Positions 43,197 through 52,454 of a DNA stretch of 64,000 nt are shown here, one piece after another. Where the stretch lies: positions 124,001 through 188,000 of the forward strand of contig NZ_JPUG01000076.1 in assembly GCF_000739015.1 (NCBI RefSeq), read 5' to 3'. A program made the position numbers and the translations under genes. Below the pieces are notes generated by a model, which was not told where the DNA came from, made no database searches, and saw only the letters and a program-made list of their open reading frames with translations. Origin of the DNA: Microvirga sp. BSC39 (lineage in GTDB: Bacteria; Pseudomonadota; Alphaproteobacteria; Rhizobiales; Beijerinckiaceae). How positions within the stretch are numbered: position 1 is the first letter of the stretch; each line of letters starts with the position of its first letter.

Positions 43197-44507
43197 ATGC
43201 AAATTAGTGTCTTTGGGATTGGCTATGTCGGAGCGGTCTCATCGGCGTGCTTGGCCAATGATGGCCATCACGTCATTGCAGTCGATCCGAACCCCCAGAA
43301 AGTGGGTCCGCTCAACGAGGGCATCAGCCCGATCGTCGAACCAGGATTGGGAGAACTGATACAAAGTGGGATCAGCAGCCGGCGCCTCATAGCAACCAGC
43401 GACGTTCGCGAGGCTGTCAACAGTACGGATCTATCGTTCGTTTGTGTTGGAACGCCTTCGCGTCCAAACGGCTCTCTCGACACCTCCTATGTCACCGCCG
43501 CGGCTGAGCAAATCGGTGCTGCGATCCGGGAGAAAAACTCGTTCCATTCAGTCGTCATGCGCTCGACGATCTTGCCGGGCACTATGGAGAGCATCGTTCT
43601 GCCTGCTCTCGAGCGCGCCTCCGGCCGTCAGGCCGGCGTGGGCTTCGGCGTCGCATACTACCCCGAGTTCCTGCGGGAAAGCACCGCGATCAGCGACTAC
43701 TATGATCCAGGCGCAATCATCTTCGGGCGGCATGATCAGGCGACTGTTGATCGCCTGCTGGAGATCCATAAGATCTTCAAGGTCGAGCCCAGGATCGTTT
43801 CCATCAGAACCGCCGAAGCGGTGAAGTACACCAACAATGCTTGGCACGCTCTCAAGATCAGCTTTGCCAACGAAATCGGCAATATCTGCAAGGAGGCAGG
43901 CATCGACGGTCATGCCGTGATGGACGTGCTCTGTGCGGACAATCGGCTCAACATCTCCAAAGCCTACCTCAAGCCCGGCTTCGCGTTCGGCGGATCCTGC
44001 CTGCCGAAGGATCTGCGAGCCCTGCGTTTTGCTGCCCGGAAACTGGACGTCCCGACGCCCATCCTGGATGCAACGATGGACGCCAATGAGGAGCAGTTGC
44101 GGCGTGCATACTCGATGGTTGCTGCAACCGGTAAGCGCCGGATCGGCATCATCGGCTTGAGCTTCAAGCCGGAGACCGACGACCTGCGCGAGAGCCCGCT
44201 GGTGGAGCTTGCGGAGCGCCTCTATGGTCGCGGATACGACATCCGCATCTACGATCCGAATATTCAAGTCTCCAAGCTGACCGGCGCAAACCTTCAGTTC
44301 GTAAAAGCGCATCTTCCTCATTTGACGTCACTCCTGACGGCTGATGTCAACGAGGTCGTCGATCACGCTGAAGTGTTTGTCCTCGGGAATCGTGACGAAG
44401 CCAAGCGCCTTCTGAATGTCGTGCAGGATGACCGGCCTCTCATTGATCTCGTTCGTATCGACCAAGCAAGGTGCTCAGGTGACTTCTATCAGGGAATCTG
44501 CTGGTAA
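43197..44507 (+). CDS. algD: GDP-mannose 6-dehydrogenase
   Basis: The 436-residue protein matches AlgD in length and motifs: N-terminal Rossmann FGIGYVGAVSSACLA, PEFLRESTAI (about residue 157), Lys in YTNNAWHALK, catalytic Cys in AFGGSCLPKDLRAL (about 267), KPETDDLRESPLVELAE and a C-terminal GICW as in Pseudomonas AlgD. The enzyme oxidises GDP-mannose to GDP-mannuronate, the precursor of alginate. It is the first gene of the operon and ends 29 nt inside alg8. Confidence 0.93.
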   Translation: MQISVFGIGYVGAVSSACLANDGHHVIAVDPNPQKVGPLNEGISPIVEPGLGELIQSGISSRRLIATSDVREAVNSTDLSFVCVGTPSRPNGSLDTSYVTAAAEQIGAAIREKNSFHSVVMRSTILPGTMESIVLPALERASGRQAGVGFGVAYYPEFLRESTAISDYYDPGAIIFGRHDQATVDRLLEIHKIFKVEPRIVSIRTAEAVKYTNNAWHALKISFANEIGNICKEAGIDGHAVMDVLCADNRLNISKAYLKPGFAFGGSCLPKDLRALRFAARKLDVPTPILDATMDANEEQLRRAYSMVAATGKRRIGIIGLSFKPETDDLRESPLVELAERLYGRGYDIRIYDPNIQVSKLTGANLQFVKAHLPHLTSLLTADVNEVVDHAEVFVLGNRDEAKRLLNVVQDDRPLIDLVRIDQARCSGDFYQGICW

Positions 44508-46020
44508 TGGCAGTATCCGTCTCTCGGAGTCGATAGGGGCACATATCCTCTATGTGGTTGCGCTGGTGGCATTTGCTGCCGCGCTTCCACCTGGAGCATA
44601 TGTTTCCGTCGGAGCCGGTGTGATCGGAGCCATCGGAATATTGGCCATGTGGCGCTACGGATGGGGGCTGCTGCACTTCATCCGTGCGCTCATCTTCCGG
44701 AAGCTGGTCTTTCCGCGTCAGCGGAAGGCTGCCGACGAAGCAGTCAGGCGCGATCCTCCCAATACGTTTCTTCTTGTGACGACGTTCCGGATCGACAGCG
44801 CGGTCACTACACGCGTTTACAGAGCAGCCTTCGAGGCTGCGTTGGCCGCGCCCGGAAAGGCCACGGTGGTCGCGTCGATCGTCGAGGCTGGTGATCAGCG
44901 GCTCATCAAGAGCCTGTTTCAGGCGGTATGCGGTCATCAGGACAAGGTGGACTTGGTCATCGTCAGGATCGCCGGGACGGGCAAACGGGATGCTCTCGCT
45001 TACGGCTTCAGGGCCGTCGCCAGGCGTGCTCCGGCGCCCGATGACGTCGTTGCCGTGATCGATGGTGACAGCATCGTTCCGCGCGATCTCGTGCAGAAGT
45101 GCGTCGGCTTCTTCCAGCTCGACTCGAACGTCGGCGCGCTCACAACCGATGAGTTGAGCGAAGTTCGCGGCAGCCGCATTTTTCAAGAGTGGTATGCCCT
45201 GCGGTTCGCACAGCGGCATACTCTGATGTCCTCCGTAGGTTTGTCTGAGCGGGTCCTGACATTGACCGGCCGCATGTCGATGTTCCGCGCAAGCATCGTC
45301 TGCAACCCGGAGTTCATCCGCCAGGTGGAACTCGATTATATCGATCACTGGCGCCTCGGCCGTTTCAAGTTTCTCACCGGCGACGACAAGTCGAGCTGGT
45401 TCTGGCTTCTGCGGAACGGCTATAAGATGCTCTATGTCCCGGATGTGGTCGTCCTGACGGTGGAGGACCCACCGTCGGAAAACTTCGTCTCGGCTGCAGC
45501 TATGCTGATGGTGCGCTGGTTCGGCAACATGCTGCGCACGAATTCGAGAGCTCTTGCTCTCGGACCTCGGAAAATCGGCTTGTTCACGTGGTGGTCGATC
45601 CTTGATCAGCGCATGTCGATGTGGACATCGCTCGTCGGATTCTTTGTTGCGCTTCTCGCCGCTATCTTCATCAGCGGGTACGCACTCCTTCTGTATGCAC
45701 TCTGGATCCTGACTACCCGCTATATTCTGACCCTCTCTCTCCTGGCCTCTCGCCAAAGGGTGTCGGTTTTCTATCCCTTCCTTCTCTACTTTAACCAGAT
45801 TTTCGGATCGCTGATCAAAGTCCACGTGACATTCCGGCTCGATCGTCAGAAGTGGACACGACAGAAGACGACCTCTGCGAATGTGGCAAAGCGCCCGCTG
45901 ATCGCAAGCAACTTCATGTCAGCATACATGCACAGTGTTGCGCTTATCGCATTCGTATCGGTTTTAGCGTGGGGCATGAAGGTCCTTCCGACGCCAAATC
46001 CCATGTTCTTCCTTCCTTGA
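44479..46020 (+). CDS. alg8: mannuronan polymerase, Alg8-like glycosyltransferase
   Basis: The 513-residue protein is a membrane glycosyltransferase family 2 enzyme: GT2 core (about residues 95-330) with DGDS, LTGRMSMFR, GDDKSSWFW and the RWFGNMLR motif, plus N- and C-terminal membrane helices. Alg8 polymerises mannuronate from GDP-mannuronate across the inner membrane. The start is GTG 44479 (AAGG 7 nt upstream); the overlap with algD suggests coupling. The position between algD and the Alg44-like gene supports Alg8 over cellulose synthase. Confidence 0.88.
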   Translation: MTSIRESAGNGSIRLSESIGAHILYVVALVAFAAALPPGAYVSVGAGVIGAIGILAMWRYGWGLLHFIRALIFRKLVFPRQRKAADEAVRRDPPNTFLLVTTFRIDSAVTTRVYRAAFEAALAAPGKATVVASIVEAGDQRLIKSLFQAVCGHQDKVDLVIVRIAGTGKRDALAYGFRAVARRAPAPDDVVAVIDGDSIVPRDLVQKCVGFFQLDSNVGALTTDELSEVRGSRIFQEWYALRFAQRHTLMSSVGLSERVLTLTGRMSMFRASIVCNPEFIRQVELDYIDHWRLGRFKFLTGDDKSSWFWLLRNGYKMLYVPDVVVLTVEDPPSENFVSAAAMLMVRWFGNMLRTNSRALALGPRKIGLFTWWSILDQRMSMWTSLVGFFVALLAAIFISGYALLLYALWILTTRYILTLSLLASRQRVSVFYPFLLYFNQIFGSLIKVHVTFRLDRQKWTRQKTTSANVAKRPLIASNFMSAYMHSVALIAFVSVLAWGMKVLPTPNPMFFLP

Positions 46021-46050
46021 TCACAGCGGTGCCGCTTGGAGAACGTATCA

Positions 46051-47256
46051 ATGACGAAAATTACGCATGAGGCCGAGGTTCAAAGGCAGCACCCGCGCTA
46101 TCGCCTGCCCGTGAAATGCATTCACAATGGAGCGCAACTCGCGGTCGTTGACGTTTCCGTGGGCGGCCTCGGGCTTCGCACCGGATCGTTGGACGCCAAG
46201 CCGGGCCAAGTGCTCGATCTCACGCTTGCCTTTCCATTCAGCGGTTATGAACTGACGCTGCCTATCAACGCGGAGGTTCGCTACGTCGCAAACGAGCATA
46301 ACCGGATTGGTCTTCGCTTCGTCGATGTCTCTCCACGGCAGCATAGTCTCCTGCGATTCATCCTCGATGCCTATCTTGCCGGTGAGGTCGTGGAGGCAGG
46401 AGACGTGCTGGATGTCGTCGCCCGGCGCAATGAGGGAAAGACCCGGGAGGTTCCTCCGCGGCCCCAACCCCAAGGTTTCGTAGCCGGCCTCGCCCACCGC
46501 GGACGAAGCGCTGCGGGCTACGTTGGCCTCGGGGTGGCGACCTTGCTTCTCCTGGGCTTCATCGCAACGAGCTTGTTCGACCGCTTCTACTTGATCCCGG
46601 CTCAATCAGCCCAGATCACCGCCGATCTGGTCACTGTGCCTGCTCCATCGAACGGACAACTCACCTTCGTGGCTGCTGGAAGCGAGGTCAAAGCCGGTGA
46701 GCCGCTCCTGACGATCCAAGGCACGCAAGGCAACAGCATCGTCATCGATAGCCCATGCAACTGCGTGGTTCAGGCCCGATACAGCCGGGCTGCCAACTTC
46801 GTTCGGGAGGGAGCACCGATCCTTACGTTACGGGAGAAGACCAGCAACCCCTACATCACCGCCAGCATTCCGCAGGATCAGGCATTGCGGTTCTACAAAG
46901 GAGCCAATGCCGTGATCGAATATGCTGACGGCACCCGCGTAAGGGAGGCCAATATCGAGCGCCTGCCATCCTTCGAAGATCCTTCCCTTGCCGGGAGACT
47001 GATCGTCAGACTGGCCCCTGGTCGGGAACTCGGGGCGTCGACGATCGGTCAGCCTGTATCGGTGGTCTTCAATACGTTTCCCGGGTCCTCAATCGGGTCT
47101 GCCGTCGGCAAGCTCCAAACGGCTGTGAACTGGGCAGGAAACAAGATTGCAGCTATCCTGTCGAAGGACAGCGCGACGGCCAATGCACAAAAGAAGGCCA
47201 CAGAGCCTCAAGGTGAGAATGGAAGGCGGCTAGCCGGGCTCAATTCCGGGGAATGA
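46051..47256 (+). CDS. alg44: Alg44-like PilZ/HlyD c-di-GMP-binding protein
   Basis: The 401-residue protein has an N-terminal PilZ domain (about residues 5-115) with the c-di-GMP ligands RQHPR (RxxxR) and DVSVGG (DxSxxG), a membrane helix (about 155-178), then a periplasmic HlyD-like barrel-sandwich domain. This is the domain order of Alg44, which binds cyclic di-GMP and activates Alg8. It is the third gene of the operon. The assigned name is by domain layout and neighbourhood. Confidence 0.88.
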   Translation: MTKITHEAEVQRQHPRYRLPVKCIHNGAQLAVVDVSVGGLGLRTGSLDAKPGQVLDLTLAFPFSGYELTLPINAEVRYVANEHNRIGLRFVDVSPRQHSLLRFILDAYLAGEVVEAGDVLDVVARRNEGKTREVPPRPQPQGFVAGLAHRGRSAAGYVGLGVATLLLLGFIATSLFDRFYLIPAQSAQITADLVTVPAPSNGQLTFVAAGSEVKAGEPLLTIQGTQGNSIVIDSPCNCVVQARYSRAANFVREGAPILTLREKTSNPYITASIPQDQALRFYKGANAVIEYADGTRVREANIERLPSFEDPSLAGRLIVRLAPGRELGASTIGQPVSVVFNTFPGSSIGSAVGKLQTAVNWAGNKIAAILSKDSATANAQKKATEPQGENGRRLAGLNSGE

Positions 47257-47310
47257 ATGGGTCCGGGCCATCAACCGGAGGACATCACTTGGATTTTCTG
47301 GAGATCAACA

Positions 47311-48729
47311 ATGGACAATATTATTCCGGTTCTCATGTGCGGTGGCTCAGGCACCCGTCTATGGCCGATTTCGCGGTCCAGTGAGCCAAAGCAATTTCAT
47401 GCTCTTTCTGGCAGCGAGAGCCTGTTCCAGCAGACGGTTCAGCGCTTCCGCACGGAGCAGTACGCCGAACCTCTGATCGTCGTTAACACCAATCATCGCG
47501 ACCTTGCATTGCGAGAGATCGGCCAGCTGAGCACAGGTTCGGCCCGGCTTCTGGTCGAGCCATGCGTGCGAAGCACGGGTCCGGCCATTGCTGCCGCTGC
47601 GGCTCTGATTGCCGAGGAGGACCCGGAGCGGTTGATGCTCGTTGCACCGAGCGATCACGTCATTGAGCAAACTGAGGTGTTTACGCAGGCTGTATCGCAA
47701 GCCGCGATGGCAGCTCGCCGGGGGCAGATCGTTCTCTTTGGTATTCGTCCAACCCACCCGGAGACGGGCTTCGGCTATATCGAGGTCAATGAGGCTTTCG
47801 ATGAGGCCAGCTTCAAGGTTGCTGGCTTCGTCGAGAAGCCGAATCGAGCTGTGGCTGAGACATTGGTGGCCGGAGGCCGTCATCTCTGGAACAGCGGCAT
47901 CTTCATGTTCACCGCCCGTACCATTCTGGAAGAGCTTGAACGGTATGCGCCGGAGGTCCTGGCCTGCGCCCGTCGCGCCCTGTCTACGGCCCAACGCGGC
48001 AACGATACGATCCGTCTCGCCGCCGACTTCGATACGGCTCCGGTCATCTCGATTGACTATGCGGTCATGGAGCGAAGCGACCGGCTGGTCTGCGTTCCCG
48101 TGGCGCCCGAATGGCGCGATCTTGGGTCTTGGTCGGCTCTGTGGGATGTGGGAAACAAGGACGGCAACGGGAATGTCTCCCGCGGAGACACGCTCCTCCA
48201 GGATGTGCGCGACAGCTATGTTCTCGGCAATTCCAGGCTCGTTGCCGTCATGGGTGTCGAGAAGGTGGTCGTGATCGATACGGCTGATGCGGTCCTCGTG
48301 AGCTCCTTGGACCAAGCCCAGAATGTCGGCCGCCTCGCAGCCGAGCTCGCCGCAGCGAAACGGCCGGAAGCCAATTTGCACAAGAGGGTCCGCCGCCCTT
48401 GGGGATCTTATGAGTCCCTGCGCGTCGGCGAGACTTTCCAGGTAAAGCACATTGTGGTCGATGTGGCAGGACGACTGTCGCTGCAGTATCACCACCATCG
48501 CTCCGAGCACTGGACCGTCGTTTCTGGAACTGCCCGCGTCACTGTCGGCGAAAGAGTCTTCGTCATGAAGGCCAACGAGTCGGTCTATATCCCCAAAGGG
48601 GACGTTCACCGGCTGGAAAACATCGGGGATGACGAACTTCATCTGATCGAGGTTCAGTGCGGCACCTATCTCGGCGAAGACGACATCGTGCGTCTGGAGG
48701 ATCAGTATGACCGCATCGTCACGATCTGA
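47311..48729 (+). CDS. algA: mannose-1-phosphate guanylyltransferase / mannose-6-phosphate isomerase
   Basis: The 472-residue bifunctional enzyme has the nucleotidyl-transferase signature LMCGGSGTRLWPISR (residues about 8-22), the GFVEKPNRA motif (about 176), and a C-terminal cupin isomerase domain with QYHHHRSEHWTVVSGTARV. It supplies GDP-mannose for AlgD. The start ATG 47311 follows GGAGATCAACA. It is fourth in the operon and overlaps the next gene by 23 nt. AlgC (phosphomannomutase) is not in the window. Confidence 0.93.
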   Translation: MDNIIPVLMCGGSGTRLWPISRSSEPKQFHALSGSESLFQQTVQRFRTEQYAEPLIVVNTNHRDLALREIGQLSTGSARLLVEPCVRSTGPAIAAAAALIAEEDPERLMLVAPSDHVIEQTEVFTQAVSQAAMAARRGQIVLFGIRPTHPETGFGYIEVNEAFDEASFKVAGFVEKPNRAVAETLVAGGRHLWNSGIFMFTARTILEELERYAPEVLACARRALSTAQRGNDTIRLAADFDTAPVISIDYAVMERSDRLVCVPVAPEWRDLGSWSALWDVGNKDGNGNVSRGDTLLQDVRDSYVLGNSRLVAVMGVEKVVVIDTADAVLVSSLDQAQNVGRLAAELAAAKRPEANLHKRVRRPWGSYESLRVGETFQVKHIVVDVAGRLSLQYHHHRSEHWTVVSGTARVTVGERVFVMKANESVYIPKGDVHRLENIGDDELHLIEVQCGTYLGEDDIVRLEDQYDRIVTI

Positions 48730-51700
48730 CGGTCGACGTCGACTGCGTACCGCCCTCCTTTTCATGTCCATGGCGCTGGTTTCCAGCGCCATGGCGCAGG
48801 GCAGCAATGAGGTGTCCCGCCTTGCAGACGAGGCACGCCAAGCTTTTCTTTCCGCCGAGCAGAATGGCGTCAACCTGAAGCAGAAGGCTGGCTATTATCA
48901 GGTTGCAAGGGCCAGGGTGAGGTTGCTTGAGAAATTCGCCAACCAGGATAATGCAGGCTCGGCGGAGCTGCGCGATGGGGCTCGGACCGAGTTGATGCGG
49001 CTTGCAGATGATGGTTTGAGCCATGACATTCTCAGCTCCTTCCTTCTGCAGTCTTCGCTCAATGATATTATGGGCGCTCCATCCACTGCGGATCGGGTGG
49101 AAGTGGGCGTATCGCTGCATCAAATTGCAGGCGAGCAGAGATCGCCGGCCTACCGGTCTGCCGCTTTCGTGGATCTCGCGCATGCTTATGCCAAGGCCGG
49201 CGCTCAGGACCGCGCATTGAGATATGCTTCTCTCGCGATAGAGACCGCCGATCAGATCCCTGAGCAGGGCACACGAGGGGGAGCTTACAAGGCTGCTGCC
49301 CGCGTAGCAGCAGGGCTGGGACCAGTGGGAACGGATCTCGCCGATCGTGCCGTCACCCGTATTCCACAATCCCGTGATCGCGCCTATGCGCGCCATGAGC
49401 TGGCGCGGATACAGCTCAAGGGCAGCCCCTGGGAGAAGGCGGCGGATGTCAAGCTGACCGCAGAGGCGAAGAAGCGTCTTGAGGCGGGGGATCTTCCCGG
49501 GAGCACCTTGCTGGCGCTTTCACTTCTGGACAGCAAAGCAAGGGATGAACTGCTCTCCAGCCTGATCGAATCTGCGATCTCCAGGCAGGAGGACAGGATT
49601 GCCCTTGTGGCGGCACAAGGGATCACACATTCGAGCAGCCAGGACAAAGCCATCAGCGCGGTTGTCAGGAGCTATGTTGACCGAGGTGCCGCGCTCCGGG
49701 CTGCCGAAGTGCTCAACGTCATGCAGGACAGCCCAGGCAAAGTCTCGATCCAGCTGAAACTTGCCGCCGACCTGAAGCAGGCTGGCTATGACGCCATGGC
49801 CGCTCATCTCCTGTCCGAAAGCACCCGGCAAATCGATACTTATGGCGAGGCCGTGCAACGCGCGGCTCTTCCCGATGTCGTCCGGGCGCTCACACGATCC
49901 GAGCGCCTAGACGAAGCGCTGCGCTATGCCAAACGGATCGAGCCTGGTGCCGAGGGATCCTCCATCCTCAGCGAACTGGCAAAGAAGCTGGCGGACCGTG
50001 GCCGGGTGCCCGACGCCGAGGCTCTGCTGCCACGCCTCGTCGACAAGGATCATCGCTCCCATGCGCTGAGTGGCATAGCGAGGGCGAAGGCGAAGGTCGG
50101 AGACATAGCCGGTGCCACGCAGATCGTTCCCGAACTTGTCGGAGCGAAGGACGTGGGACGTGCTCTCGCGTCCGTCGTCAGCGCCCATTCCCGGTCTGGA
50201 GATCTCAGCCAAGCGATGTCGTTGGCTGAACGTATAGAAGATACGGATTCCCGTCTTGCGGCTCTCTCGGAGGTTGCACGTCAGGCCAGGCAGCAAAGCA
50301 GAGGGGAGATGGGAGACCGCGCGTTGAACGAAACGGTGCGGGATGCCGAGGGGCTGGAAGCGGGGGCGCGGGACAAGCTGTTCCTGGAGATCATCAGATC
50401 TTTAGCTTTGGAGGTGAGTAAGGCTCGGGCGGGTGAACTCGCCGGACGCATCGCCGACGCCGGAATTCGCACGCGCGCCGAACAGCTGATCGTGGCAGCC
50501 GAAGTAGCGGATCTGGTCGCGAAGAGGAAGCGTGGTGAAATCCCCGAAGTCTTGCTGTTGCGCGGCATCAAGAAAGTCGAAGCGGACGAAGACAAGGCGG
50601 AGCTAGCACTCCAAATTGCCACTCTCCCGGAGGGCGGCATCCATGCTGCCGATCTGATCCGCACAATCCAGGACGAGCGGCTCCGTAGAGCGACCTTCCG
50701 GCGCTTGGCCGAGTTGCAGGCTGATCTTCTCAGGGCTCCCTCAGCCGAGGAACCCGGCATCGGCACACCGCAGGATGTGCAGACGGTCGCATCCATTTCC
50801 GATGAGGCCGAGGAAACAGCACAGGAAATCCAGACCAGAAGGGGTCTCGCGCTCATTATGGGTGATGCCGGAAAGGCCACAAACGCTGTCGCGCAACTTC
50901 CCCAGAGCTTCGTGACGGCTGCAGACGTCAGGGCCGGTACGCCATGGCCCGGCGACGCGGTAGTCGGAAGCACCTTTGCGAACCACAACCCCTACATAGC
51001 GAAGTTTTTTGAGGATGATGAGCAGGGAAGTACGCGGCTGGAGCAGGCAATCCGGCATCAAGGCCTGTCCTCGCCTCGAGTTATCGTGGTTCAAAGCGGT
51101 GCTGCGACACTAGGAATGGTGGCTCGCCAGCTGCAGGGCACCGACGCACGGGATCTCATCGGCTATAGTGCCGATGCCGTCACGGTGCGCGCACCGATCT
51201 TCGTCGCTCCAGGAGCCACACTCATTCTGTCCCGCCTTGACAGCCCGGTCTATCGGCTCAGTGCGAGCGCCGGCGCTTTCATCATCAATGCAGGCAATGT
51301 CCACATCATCGATGCCGAAGTCGCCGGATATGACGAGACATCACGGCAACCCCTCTGGGCTGACGCTGACAAATCCACCGGCTTCCGGCCTTTCCTCCTT
51401 ACCTGGGGAGACGGACGCATGAACGTGGCTTCGTCCTCTCTCGTGGCTCTGGGCTATGACAACGCCAAGTCGTTCGGGTTGAGCTATTCATCAGGGCCGG
51501 AGCGGGTGGCCGAGCTGCGTGATCAGGCGCGTCCTACAGGAATGATCGTCGACAGCGTCTTCCATAACCTCTATTTCGGCCTCCAATCCTATGAAGCGGA
51601 GCGCATCCAGGTCGTCGGCAACGAATTTCGCGACAGCGTCGTCTATGCTCTGGACGCTCATGACCGCACAAAAGAAACCGTCATCGCCCTCAACACAATC

Positions 51701-52447
51701 TACGGCACGAAGCATCGGCACGGGATCACCATCTCGCGCGAGGTGGATGATGGGCTGGTCATCGGCAATATGACGTTCGACAATGCAGGTTCGGGAATCG
51801 TGATCGACCGTAACAGCACGAACAATGTCATTCATGCCAACAGTTCCTTCCGGAACGATCAGGACGGAGTCACCGTATTCGAGAGCTCCTGCAACGTTCT
51901 GACCAACAACTATCTTGCGAGCAACAGGAGAGACGGCCTGAAGGTGCGCAACAGCATCGACGTGGGGGCGTATTCAAACCGCATCGAGGCCAACGCCAAT
52001 TCCGGCGTCAGCGCCTATATCGCCAACATCGTCGCGCAGAAAGGTGGAGCAAGCCAAGGCCCTGATCTCGCCAGCTACCTTCCGCTGACAAGCCTGTCTC
52101 TCAAGCACAATCGCTTCTCGGCCAATGGAGTCGGCATCAACGCGCAAGGGGTCTCGAGCCTGGCGATGTCATCCAACAGGTTCGTGAAGCAGTCCCGGCG
52201 TCTCCTCGGCGGCGACATCCGCGGGCTGGAAGGTCAGATCCTGCGCCTTACTTCTCAATCGGATGTTCTCGTCGCCAGCACATGCCGCCCGGCGAAGCCG
52301 GTTACAGCGTGCCGCCTGCGAGACCGGGGCTTCTTTGAGGGTGAGAGCGAGTTGCAGGTCTTCAGTCCCCAAGGAGGGCCCGATTGTACGGATGTCAATG
52401 GAAGCGTGCAGCATCGTGCGTTCTCCAGCACACCTCAAGGCACATAG
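48707..52447 (+). CDS. AlgG-type mannuronan C5-epimerase fused to a helical-repeat domain
   Basis: This 1246-residue protein has a signal peptide (about 1-31, ending SAMAQ), a long helical, TPR-like solenoid (about 35-720) and a parallel beta-helix C-terminal part (about 780-1200) that closely resembles AlgG: the motif DAHD (983-986; Pseudomonas AlgG has DPHD), then YGTKHRHGITISREV and SGIVIDRNS. AlgG converts mannuronate to guluronate in the periplasm. In known operons AlgG is a stand-alone protein of roughly 540 residues, so the fusion is unusual. The start ATG 48707 follows GGAGGATCAGT inside algA. Confidence 0.82.
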   Translation: MTASSRSDGRRRLRTALLFMSMALVSSAMAQGSNEVSRLADEARQAFLSAEQNGVNLKQKAGYYQVARARVRLLEKFANQDNAGSAELRDGARTELMRLADDGLSHDILSSFLLQSSLNDIMGAPSTADRVEVGVSLHQIAGEQRSPAYRSAAFVDLAHAYAKAGAQDRALRYASLAIETADQIPEQGTRGGAYKAAARVAAGLGPVGTDLADRAVTRIPQSRDRAYARHELARIQLKGSPWEKAADVKLTAEAKKRLEAGDLPGSTLLALSLLDSKARDELLSSLIESAISRQEDRIALVAAQGITHSSSQDKAISAVVRSYVDRGAALRAAEVLNVMQDSPGKVSIQLKLAADLKQAGYDAMAAHLLSESTRQIDTYGEAVQRAALPDVVRALTRSERLDEALRYAKRIEPGAEGSSILSELAKKLADRGRVPDAEALLPRLVDKDHRSHALSGIARAKAKVGDIAGATQIVPELVGAKDVGRALASVVSAHSRSGDLSQAMSLAERIEDTDSRLAALSEVARQARQQSRGEMGDRALNETVRDAEGLEAGARDKLFLEIIRSLALEVSKARAGELAGRIADAGIRTRAEQLIVAAEVADLVAKRKRGEIPEVLLLRGIKKVEADEDKAELALQIATLPEGGIHAADLIRTIQDERLRRATFRRLAELQADLLRAPSAEEPGIGTPQDVQTVASISDEAEETAQEIQTRRGLALIMGDAGKATNAVAQLPQSFVTAADVRAGTPWPGDAVVGSTFANHNPYIAKFFEDDEQGSTRLEQAIRHQGLSSPRVIVVQSGAATLGMVARQLQGTDARDLIGYSADAVTVRAPIFVAPGATLILSRLDSPVYRLSASAGAFIINAGNVHIIDAEVAGYDETSRQPLWADADKSTGFRPFLLTWGDGRMNVASSSLVALGYDNAKSFGLSYSSGPERVAELRDQARPTGMIVDSVFHNLYFGLQSYEAERIQVVGNEFRDSVVYALDAHDRTKETVIALNTIYGTKHRHGITISREVDDGLVIGNMTFDNAGSGIVIDRNSTNNVIHANSSFRNDQDGVTVFESSCNVLTNNYLASNRRDGLKVRNSIDVGAYSNRIEANANSGVSAYIANIVAQKGGASQGPDLASYLPLTSLSLKHNRFSANGVGINAQGVSSLAMSSNRFVKQSRRLLGGDIRGLEGQILRLTSQSDVLVASTCRPAKPVTACRLRDRGFFEGESELQVFSPQGGPDCTDVNGSVQHRAFSSTPQGT

Positions 52448-52454
52448 AGGCAGC

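Noticed and set aside
43197..44507. UDP-glucose 6-dehydrogenase instead of AlgD
   Set aside because: The length, GGSCLPKD context, C-terminal GICW and the neighbouring algA, alg8 and alg44 all support GDP-mannose dehydrogenase.
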